From Prevotella sp. (lineage in GTDB: Bacteria > Bacteroidota > Bacteroidia > Bacteroidales > Bacteroidaceae): DNA of 40,013 nt. Where the stretch lies: the NCBI GenBank assembly GCA_017960525.1, contig JAGCZA010000061.1:1-40013 (forward strand). The letters run 5' to 3'. The notes beneath the pieces were generated by a model. The model was given only the letters and a program-made list of their open reading frames with translations, was not told where the DNA came from and did not search any database. Made by a program: the position numbers and the translations under genes. This document shows, one piece after another, positions 34,299 to 40,013 of the stretch. Positions within the stretch are counted from its first letter, which is position 1. Each line of letters starts with the position of its first letter.

Positions 34299-37094
34299 AT
34301 GAAGAAACTGCTCTCTCTGCCACCCAACCTGGCCAGGGCCGACGGCAATGGCTGTACCGTCTTTCACCAAATAACCGGGCTGTCGGCAGACGAGTTCTTC
34401 TGCACCTGCGACCCCGAGGGCCACCGCATCGGCAGCGGAGGTGGCACGGCCTGGCTGCTTATGCAGGCTTTCCTCTCGGAAAAAGGAGAAATGAAAGATG
34501 AGAAATATGAGAACATTCCGTCTGCCGATTCCATAGAAAAAACTAATCATATTTCTCATTCCTCATCCGTCATTTCTCATTTTGAATCGTGGCTGGCCAG
34601 CGAGAAGCGCATCTTATTGCACGCCGGCGGACAGAGCCGGAGACTGCCTTCATACGCCCCGTCGGGCAAGATTCTCACGCCCGTGCCTGTGTTCCGCTGG
34701 GAGCGCGGGCAGCGACTCTCCCAGGACTTGCTCTCGCTGCAACTGCCCCTCTATGAGCAAATGATGCAGATGGCCCCCGACAGGCTTCACACGATGGTGG
34801 TGAGCGGCGACGTGCTCATACGCACATCGCAACCGCTTCCGCCCGTCCCCGATGCCGATGTGGTGTGCTGCGGCCTGTGGCTCGATGCCTCTGTGGCCCG
34901 CAACCACGGCGTTTTCGTGGCCAGCAGGCGCACGCCCAATGTGCTCAAGCAGATGCTGCAAAAGCCTTCGGTGGAGCAGTTACAGCACTTGCAGCGCGAC
35001 CACTACTACCTCACCGACATCGGCGTGTGGATGCTCAGCGACCGCGCCGTCAGCCTGCTTATGAAGCGGTGTCAAGACGAAAAAGGAGGAATGAGAAACT
35101 ACGACCTCTACTCTGAGTTCGGCTGCACGCTGGGCACCCATCCCACCATCGACGACCCGGAGTTACGGCAACTCTCTGTGGCCATCGTACCGCTTCCGGG
35201 CGGCGAGTTCTACCACTTTGGCACCTCCCGCGAAATGATTGGCTCGACTTTGGCCCTGCAAAACCGCGTCTCCGACCAGCGGCAGATTATGCACCTCGAC
35301 CGCAAGCCGCATCCGTCCATCTTCGTGCAGAACGCTATCACGGAAATCACGTTCACCGCCGCTAATACCAACATCTGGGTAGAGAACAGCCATATCGGCC
35401 CGCATTGGACGCTCACCCACGACAACATCGTCACTGGCGTGCCCCGCAACGACTGGCACATCAGTCTGCAGCCAGGCCAGTGCCTCGACATCGTGCCCAT
35501 CGGCGATGACCACTACGCCGTGCGCCCATACCGCATTGACGATCGCTTCGATGGCGCGGAGCAGCAGCGGCAACAGTTCCCCGTGCTCCCCCTCGACGAG
35601 ATAGAGCGTTGGCTGGTAAGCCAAAAGCCCCCGTTGGAAGGGATTTGCAATCCCCGACTTTTGAGTGCCGAGGAAATTTCGGCGCAAGCCAACCTGGCAC
35701 GGCTCTTCGACCAGCGGCAACAGTTCCGCCTCCAGAATCTGCCAGTACTGGCGGCCAACTGGGAGCACAGCGTGTTCTACCAACTTGACCTCGACGATAC
35801 CGCCCGCCAATTCCGCGACAATGACGTCCCTATGCCACCGCCATTGCCCGACGATGCGCCGCTGATGACCCGCATACACGATGCGATGTTCCACGGCGAC
35901 AGCCAGAAAGCCTTCCAACTGCTGCGCGACGGTCTTACAGAGCAGGCGCGGGAAAAGAAGCAACTGCCACAGTTGGCCGTTCAGGCCGACCAGATTGTGT
36001 GGGCGCGAAGTCCGGTTCGCATCGACATTGCCGGCGGATGGACCGACACGCCGCCCTACTGCCTGCTGGAAGGCGGCAATGTGGTGAACCTGGCCATCGA
36101 ACTGAACGGACAGCAGCCCCTGCAGGCCTACGTCAAGCCATCCAAGGAGCCGCGTATCACGTTGCGCAGCATCGACCTGGGAGCCACCGAAGTGGTGGAA
36201 ACCTACGAAGAACTTGGGCAGTTCAACCGCGTTGGCTCGCCCTTCTCCATCCCCAAAGCGGCACTCGCGCTGGCGGGCTTCCTGCCAGAGTTTTCGGCAG
36301 AGCGCTTCCCCAGCCTGCGGGCACAATTAGAGGCCTTCGGCACAGGCATTGAACTGACGCTGCTTTCCGCCATTCCGGCAGGCAGCGGACTGGGCACAAG
36401 CAGCATCCTGGCCGCCACCGTACTCGGAGCCATCAGCGACTTCTGCGGCCTCGCCTGGGACAAGAACGAACTGGGGCACCGCACGCTCGTTTTGGAGCAA
36501 TTACTCACCACTGGCGGCGGCTGGCAGGACCAGTTCGGCGGCCTATTGGGCGGTGTCAAACTGTTGCAGACGCAAAGCGGATTCCATCAGGCGCCCCTCG
36601 TCAGATGGCTGCCCACCGACCTCTTCACCGCTCCCGATTACCACCCCTGCCATCTGCTCTACTACACAGGCATCACGCGCACCGCCAAGCAGATACTGGC
36701 CGAGATAGTGCGCCGTATGTTCCTCAACCACCACACCCAATTGGCACTACTTCGCCAGATGGGCTATCACGCCCACGATATGTTCGAGGCCATCCAACGG
36801 CAGGACTTCACCCAAATGGGCCTGCTCATACGCAAGACGTGGCAGCAAAACCAGATGCTCGACAGCGGTACGAACCCAGAGCCAGTAGCCCGACTGACAG
36901 CCCTCGTCGACGACCTCTGCCTGGGCTACAAACTGCCCGGCGCCGGCGGTGGCGGCTACCTCTATATGGTGGCCAAAGACCCCGAGGCTGCCGCCCGCAT
37001 CCGCCACACGCTGAACGCCAACCACCTCAACCCCAACGCCCGCTTCGTCGATATGGCCCTCTCCCGCACCGGCCTCCAAGTAAGCCGCAGTTGA
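34299..37094 (+). CDS. fkp: Bifunctional fucokinase / L-fucose-1-phosphate guanylyltransferase
   Basis: Fkp converts L-fucose with ATP and then GTP to GDP-L-fucose, which Bacteroides use to fucosylate capsule and glycoproteins. The 931-residue length is close to the roughly 950 of B. fragilis Fkp. The N-terminal guanylyltransferase half shows GSGGGTAWLL (46-55) and HAGGQSRRLPSYAPSGKILT with PVPVFRWERGQ (from about 106). A beta-helix-like middle follows (FVQNAI, VENSHIGPHW). The C-terminal GHMP kinase half has SPVRIDIAGGWTDTPPYCLL (about 571), the ATP loop IPAGSGLGTSSIL (about 691) and LPGAGGGGYLYMVA (about 884). Between residues 62 and 94 a low-complexity segment coded by an inverted repeat is inserted. 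It follows the metalloprotease gene by nine bases and ends convergently to the AEC gene. Confidence 0.96.
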   Translation: MKKLLSLPPNLARADGNGCTVFHQITGLSADEFFCTCDPEGHRIGSGGGTAWLLMQAFLSEKGEMKDEKYENIPSADSIEKTNHISHSSSVISHFESWLASEKRILLHAGGQSRRLPSYAPSGKILTPVPVFRWERGQRLSQDLLSLQLPLYEQMMQMAPDRLHTMVVSGDVLIRTSQPLPPVPDADVVCCGLWLDASVARNHGVFVASRRTPNVLKQMLQKPSVEQLQHLQRDHYYLTDIGVWMLSDRAVSLLMKRCQDEKGGMRNYDLYSEFGCTLGTHPTIDDPELRQLSVAIVPLPGGEFYHFGTSREMIGSTLALQNRVSDQRQIMHLDRKPHPSIFVQNAITEITFTAANTNIWVENSHIGPHWTLTHDNIVTGVPRNDWHISLQPGQCLDIVPIGDDHYAVRPYRIDDRFDGAEQQRQQFPVLPLDEIERWLVSQKPPLEGICNPRLLSAEEISAQANLARLFDQRQQFRLQNLPVLAANWEHSVFYQLDLDDTARQFRDNDVPMPPPLPDDAPLMTRIHDAMFHGDSQKAFQLLRDGLTEQAREKKQLPQLAVQADQIVWARSPVRIDIAGGWTDTPPYCLLEGGNVVNLAIELNGQQPLQAYVKPSKEPRITLRSIDLGATEVVETYEELGQFNRVGSPFSIPKAALALAGFLPEFSAERFPSLRAQLEAFGTGIELTLLSAIPAGSGLGTSSILAATVLGAISDFCGLAWDKNELGHRTLVLEQLLTTGGGWQDQFGGLLGGVKLLQTQSGFHQAPLVRWLPTDLFTAPDYHPCHLLYYTGITRTAKQILAEIVRRMFLNHHTQLALLRQMGYHAHDMFEAIQRQDFTQMGLLIRKTWQQNQMLDSGTNPEPVARLTALVDDLCLGYKLPGAGGGGYLYMVAKDPEAAARIRHTLNANHLNPNARFVDMALSRTGLQVSRS
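34486..34578 (+). repeat. Inverted repeat inserted in frame within fkp
   Basis: ATGAGAAATATG (34498-34509) pairs with CATATTTCTCAT (34548-34559), and GAGAAATGA (34486-34494) pairs with TCATTTCTC (34570-34578). The AT-rich, GAGAAATGA-like sequence is unlike the GC-rich gene around it. It encodes the extra residues KGEMKDEKYENIP...SHSSSVISHF, which B. fragilis Fkp, as recalled, largely lacks. Confidence 0.75.
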
Positions 37095-37184
37095 CAAATA
37101 CCGGCCCTTTCCTAACTCCATTCCAAAACAACGTAAACCGTGAAGGAATAAGGCTATGAACAACGGCCTGACTGAAGAAAACTA

Positions 37185-38108
37185 TTATTGGGGGGTTAGC
37201 CCTAGCAGACCCACCAGCAGGGGGATGGTGAGCATGGAAAGGAGGGTGGTGACGAAAGTGACTTCGGTGATAAAGGTGGTGTCGCGCCCGTACTTCAGGC
37301 AGAGGATGGTGCCGTAGGTGGCCACGGGCATGGCGATGACCACCATATTGATGGCAATCTCGAAGTGGGAGAAGCCTATGAACAAGGTAATAAAATAGAC
37401 GGCCAGAGGCAGGACGATGAGCCGGAAGAGCGTGGTGGCATAGACGGTAGTGTTGCCCAGCATAGTGCGCGGCGCAAGTTGCGACATCGACGAACCGATG
37501 ATGAGCAGCGCTGCCGGCACGGTGATGTTGCCGATGAGCGTCAGCGGCTGGCTCACCCAACTGGGAATGGCGGTCACCTCCAAGGCCACAATGCCCATCG
37601 TCACGTAGGCGGCCAGCATAGGCGTGCTGTAGAGTACTTTCTTCTGGAACCGCTCTCCGCCCATCTGGCCACGTCCGGTAATGAGGATGGTGCCGATGGT
37701 GAAGACAGTAAATGTGTTCACAACGTTAAGGACGGCGGCATAGAAGACGGCTTCGTGGCCGAAGATGGAGGCCACAACGGGATAGCCCATAAAGCCGACG
37801 TTTCCGAACATCAGGGCAAAACCAATGACGCCCTCTTCCTCCTTATGCCGTGTGAGCCAGCGTGGCAGCAGGAAGGCCGCCGCCGTGAGCACAGCGTATG
37901 TGACAACGCTGATGAGCAGCAGGGGCAGAATGAAGCGGCGGTCAGGCAGTTCGCCCGTCATGGCCGACGAAAGGATGAGAGCCGGACAAGTGATGTTGAT
38001 GACCAGCCGGGAGAGTTGGCGGTCGAACTCGCCGCCAAGGTAGCCCAACTTGCCTGCCACGTAACCTACGACAACGATGGCAAACAGGGTCAGCATTACT
38101 ACGAGCAT
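37185..38108 (-). CDS. AEC-family (auxin efflux carrier-like) membrane transporter
   Basis: A 307-residue polytopic inner-membrane protein. The start ATG at 38108 lies 7 bases after the mrp stop and gives MLVVMLTLFAIVVVGYVAGK; a TTG extension to 38132 would overlap mrp. About ten hydrophobic segments are visible in two halves, with VINITCPALILSSAM in the first and AALLIIGSSMSQL plus VVIAMPVATYGTILCLKYGR in the second, as usual for AEC permeases (Pfam Mem_trans). These export or import organic acids or amino acids in various bacteria; the substrate here is unknown. Part of its C-terminus is duplicated as debris at 29640-29762. Cotranscribed with mrp. Confidence 0.88.
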   Translation of the reverse strand: MLVVMLTLFAIVVVGYVAGKLGYLGGEFDRQLSRLVINITCPALILSSAMTGELPDRRFILPLLLISVVTYAVLTAAAFLLPRWLTRHKEEEGVIGFALMFGNVGFMGYPVVASIFGHEAVFYAAVLNVVNTFTVFTIGTILITGRGQMGGERFQKKVLYSTPMLAAYVTMGIVALEVTAIPSWVSQPLTLIGNITVPAALLIIGSSMSQLAPRTMLGNTTVYATTLFRLIVLPLAVYFITLFIGFSHFEIAINMVVIAMPVATYGTILCLKYGRDTTFITEVTFVTTLLSMLTIPLLVGLLGLTPQ

Positions 38109-38115
38109 AGGGAGT

Positions 38116-39234
38116 CTATTTTGTTTCCACAATCTTGGTCTTGGGCTGCTCCTTGTTGCGGCGGTTCACCACCGTCACCACGGCCTGTGCCAAGTTGATG
38201 AAGGCCTGGCCCGTGGCGGTATCTACCTTGGTGGCGGCAGGGGCGCCCTCGTCGCCGCTCTCGCAGATGCTCTGCACCAGCGGAATCTGGGCCAGCAGCG
38301 GCAGTCCCATCTCCTCGGCCAGTTGCTTGCAGCCCTCACGACCGAAGATGTAATAGCGGTTCTGGGGCAGTTCGGCGGGCGTGAACCACGCCATGTTCTC
38401 CACCAGTCCCAGGATGGGCACGTCGACTTTCTCGTTGCGGTACATGTCAATGCCTTTGCGGGCGTCGGCCAGGGCCACCTGCTGTGGCGTGCTGACGATG
38501 ATGGCACCCGTGATGGCCAGCGTCTGCAACAGCGTCAGATGGATGTCGCTGGTGCCCGGCGGCGTGTCGAGGATGAAGTAGTCCAGTTCGCCCCAGTCGG
38601 CATCGGCAATGAGTTGCTTCAGGGCGTTGGTAGCCATGCCGCCGCGCCAGAGCGTCGCCGTGGTGGGCGATACGAAGAAGCCTATCGAAAGCAGTTTCAC
38701 ACCGTATTGCTCGATGGGTTCTATCAGGTCGCGCCCGTCCACTTTCACGGCGTAGGGGCGGGCATCCTCGCAGTGGAACATCTTGGGAACGGAAGGGCCG
38801 AAGATGTCGGTGTCGAGCAGGCCTACACGGTAGCCCAGGCAGGCCAGCGCAATGGCCAGGTTGGCAGCCACAGTACTCTTGCCCACGCCGCCCTTGCCGC
38901 TGCTCACGGCCACGATGTTCTTGACACCGGGCAGCAGATGGCCCACTTCGGGGCGTGGTTTCGACTTGAACTCGGTGGCAATCTTTACCACCACGTCCTG
39001 TCCGCAGTGGTATTTGATGGCGGCCTCGGCGGCCTTCACGGTAGATTTCAGGAACGGATCCGTATCGCGGGGGAAGAGCAGCGTCACGCTCACTTGCCAC
39101 GGCTCGCCCTCCGACTGTGGTGCTGCCACTACGGGCGTGTCGGCCAACATCTGGCTTTCCACCAGGTTCTTTTTCGTGCCGGCATAAGTCACGGTGGCCA
39201 GCGCATCGACTATCAATTTCGGGTAAAGCGTCAT
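38116..39234 (-). CDS. mrp: Mrp/NBP35-family iron-sulfur carrier ATPase
   Basis: A 372-residue cytoplasmic P-loop ATPase of the Mrp/ApbC family, which helps transfer Fe-S clusters to apoproteins. The N-terminal 90 residues are a DUF59/MIP18-like domain. The deviant Walker A SGKGGVGKST is at 112-121, followed by the switch LLDTDIFGPSVPKMF and FILDTPPGTSDIHLTLLQ. The cluster-ligating CxxC of many family members, expected after ENMAWFT, is absent: the sequence reads PAELPQNRYYIFGREGCK. I recall the same form in other Bacteroidetes Mrp proteins, so it is probably lineage-typical. ATG at 39234 with a good promoter 26 bases upstream; the AEC gene follows by 7 bases. Confidence 0.93.
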   Translation of the reverse strand: MTLYPKLIVDALATVTYAGTKKNLVESQMLADTPVVAAPQSEGEPWQVSVTLLFPRDTDPFLKSTVKAAEAAIKYHCGQDVVVKIATEFKSKPRPEVGHLLPGVKNIVAVSSGKGGVGKSTVAANLAIALACLGYRVGLLDTDIFGPSVPKMFHCEDARPYAVKVDGRDLIEPIEQYGVKLLSIGFFVSPTTATLWRGGMATNALKQLIADADWGELDYFILDTPPGTSDIHLTLLQTLAITGAIIVSTPQQVALADARKGIDMYRNEKVDVPILGLVENMAWFTPAELPQNRYYIFGREGCKQLAEEMGLPLLAQIPLVQSICESGDEGAPAATKVDTATGQAFINLAQAVVTVVNRRNKEQPKTKIVETK

Positions 39235-39259
39235 ACTATCTATTGTTAAAATGAGGTGG

Positions 39260-39291
39260 CAAAATTAAGCAAAATCACCCAAACGGCCAAA
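39260..39291 (-). promoter_or_regulatory. Promoter of mrp and the AEC gene
   Basis: TTTG (39291-39288), a 20-base spacer and TAATTTTG (39267-39260) on the minus strand, divergent from the tRNA promoter. Confidence 0.7.
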
Positions 39292-39338
39292 CATAAAGCC
39301 ATAATTTCGCACACTTTAGGAAGAAAAAAGAAAAAAAA

Positions 39339-39370
39339 TTTGGATAATCCATTTTTTCATTGTAATTTTG
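39339..39370 (+). promoter_or_regulatory. Promoter of the tRNA gene
   Basis: TTTG (39339-39342), a 20-base spacer and TAATTTTG (39363-39370), 45 bases before the tRNA 5' end. Confidence 0.7.
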
Positions 39371-39415
39371 CACCCGCTTTTACATCCCCCTCCTTCGGGA
39401 TGTCCCCCATAAGCA

Positions 39416-39489
39416 GGACTTGTAGCTCAGTTGGTCAGAGCAACAGACTCATAATCTGGAGGTCCCAGGTTCAAGCCCTGGCTGGTCCA
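39416..39489 (+). tRNA. tRNA with CAT anticodon (elongator Met, or Ile2 if lysidine-modified)
   Basis: A 74-base cloverleaf. The acceptor arms are GGACTTG and CTGGTCC with a T-T mismatch at pair 6-67, and discriminator A. The D arm contains GTAGCTCAGTTGGTCAGAGC. The anticodon stem-loop is CAGA-CTCATAA-TCTG. The T arm is CCAGG-TTCAAGC-CCTGG. CCA is not encoded after the discriminator base. The CTCATAA loop is shared by elongator tRNA-Met and tRNA-Ile2, and I cannot separate them by eye. Its 3' end is the sort of site used by tyrosine-recombinase elements. Confidence 0.95.
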
Positions 39490-39495
39490 CACTGA

Positions 39496-39541
39496 AAATC
39501 AGCAACTTACGAGCAATTGAAGGTTGCTGATTTCTCTTTTT
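39496..39541 (+). terminator. tRNA transcript terminator
   Basis: AAATCAGCAACTT (39496-39508) pairs with AAGGTTGCTGATTT (39520-39533) with one bulged base. It is followed by CTCTTTTT, a rho-independent pattern 6 bases after the tRNA. Confidence 0.8.
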
Positions 39542-39648
39542 GCGAACAAATTGCGAACAAAATGGTATTTCATGGAACATTGTGCATACCTCCTGAAGGC
39601 TCTGGTATCTGCATTTTGTTCGCAAAATCCTCGATTTTTGTTCGCAAA
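39539..39648. repeat. Phased TGCGAACAAA repeats, two direct and two inverted
   Basis: TGCGAACAAA occurs at 39541 and 39552 (11-base period), and inverted as TTTTGTTCGCA at 39614-39624 and 39636-39646 (22-base period). TTGCGAACAAAATG (39551-39564) and CATTTTGTTCGCAA (39612-39625) form a perfect 14-bp inverted repeat. Clustered sites of this kind next to a tRNA suggest integrase or excisionase binding at an attachment site. No integrase is in view. Confidence 0.7.
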
Positions 39649-39693
39649 GCGTAAAAAACTCCTTTTTTGTATCTTATTTCTCTAATATTTTCG

Positions 39694-39701
39694 TACCTTT
39701 G
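39694..39701 (+). promoter_or_regulatory. -7 box of a transcript entering the right flank
   Basis: TACCTTTG fits the TAnnTTTG -7 box. The nearest TTTG upstream (39666-39669) leaves a 24-base gap, longer than usual, so strength is uncertain. Confidence 0.4.
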
Positions 39702-39787
39702 TCGCTGGATTTCGCATTCGTGTGACACCCAAAGACATTGTGGACAAGAGAAATGGCGTTCGCTATCTCATTCAAAGACCTCGAAAT

Positions 39788-39885
39788 GTAGGAAGTTTCA
39801 AGGAATAATTGTCAGAGAATGGATAAGGTGAGCGTTCACGTTATAGCGTGGACGAAACTTATCTGACAATTATGGCACTTCCTAC
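39788..39885 (+). other. Nested hairpin in an apparent long 5' leader
   Basis: Three pairing tiers enclose one another: GTAGGAAGT / ACTTCCTAC (39788-39796, 39877-39885), ATAATTGTCAGA / TCTGACAATTAT (39805-39816, 39862-39873) and an inner CGTTCACG / CGTGGACG (39833-39840, 39847-39854). GATAAG / CTTATC (39822-39827, 39858-39863) is an alternative extra helix. No coding gene longer than 28 codons is visible from 39702 to the window end; short frames are 39722-39808 (GTG start), 39872-39949, and one open from 39959 to the edge. It may be an attenuator, a structured RNA or an element-end palindrome. Confidence 0.65.
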
Positions 39886-39949
39886 AGCCACGAGGGAAAG
39901 ATATGGGTTGTTCACGCTTTCTTTATGCCCTGCGGTTAAGAAGATTTAA
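39872..39949 (+). CDS. Possible 25-residue leader peptide
   Basis: ATG at 39872 opens MALPTATRERYGLFTLSLCP and ends AVKKI at TAA 39947. Its start codon lies at the base of the 12-bp stem just upstream, so hairpin formation would mask initiation. There is no clear Shine-Dalgarno and no homology I can recognise; it is listed because leader peptides with such hairpins precede inducible genes in Bacteroidetes mobile elements. Chance occurrence is quite possible. Confidence 0.25.
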   Translation: MALPTATRERYGLFTLSLCPAVKKI

Positions 39950-40013
39950 CGCCCGACGATGCAGGATTTCCCGCTTCACGGCGTTTATATAGACAGAAAC
40001 ATTAACAACAAAC

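Noticed and set aside
37095-37184. A terminator between the convergent fkp and AEC genes
   Set aside because: I could not find a convincing stem followed by a T-run on either strand.

Overview
The window looks like chromosomal DNA of a Bacteroidales bacterium, most likely Prevotellaceae. The evidence is two SusC/SusD pairs, many acidic-tailed lipoproteins, a Fkp-type bifunctional fucose enzyme, a type II pantothenate kinase, a TamL-like lipoprotein, and promoters of the Bacteroidetes type (TTTG, about 20 bases, TAnnTTTG). Base composition is above 50% GC by eye, which is high for this group. The family is an inference; the phylum is well supported.

Layout. (1) 1-3219: 5' part of a TamL-like lipoprotein gene and pnp, both on the minus strand. 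(2) 3188-7296: a tightly coupled three-lipoprotein operon (thioredoxin-fold protein without a CXXC, small FG-GAP-like protein, YARHG+DUF3160 protein), closed by a long palindrome facing clpB. (3) 7400-11720: clpB and leuA on the minus strand, separated by an array of three 22-bp repeats. (4) 11746-29484: one promoter followed by seven closely packed genes in the order FAS1 lipoprotein, SusC, SusD, FAS1 lipoprotein, FAS1 lipoprotein, SusC, SusD, ending in a hairpin. No hydrolase, protease, sigma/anti-sigma pair or sensor is encoded among them. This is the largest and least explained system in the window. (5) 29460-29762: gene debris, an AraC-type HTH tail joined in frame to a decayed copy of the AEC transporter tail whose intact paralogue lies 7.5 kb away. 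(6) 29812-37094: coaW and a TraB/GumN-like protein, then a second array of the 22-bp repeats, then a zinc metalloprotease and fkp. (7) 37185-39291: mrp and an AEC transporter on the minus strand. (8) 39339-40013: a tRNA with CAT anticodon and its terminator, then phased TGCGAACAAA repeats in both orientations and a transcribed-looking leader with a nested hairpin. This probably marks the edge of an integrated element lying mostly outside the window.

How the parts work together. Housekeeping genes (pnp, clpB, leuA, coaW, mrp, tRNA) alternate with envelope functions. The seven-gene locus probably builds two outer-membrane TonB-dependent import complexes, each a SusC channel with a SusD lid, plus three surface FAS1 lipoproteins that may bind or present the ligand. 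The ligand is unknown. Fkp would supply GDP-fucose for surface glycans and is unrelated to the SusCD locus by position. Points most worth a second look are the FAS1-SusCD operon, the two 22-bp arrays, the decayed AEC copy, loss of canonical active-site residues in two families, and the structured leader at the right end.
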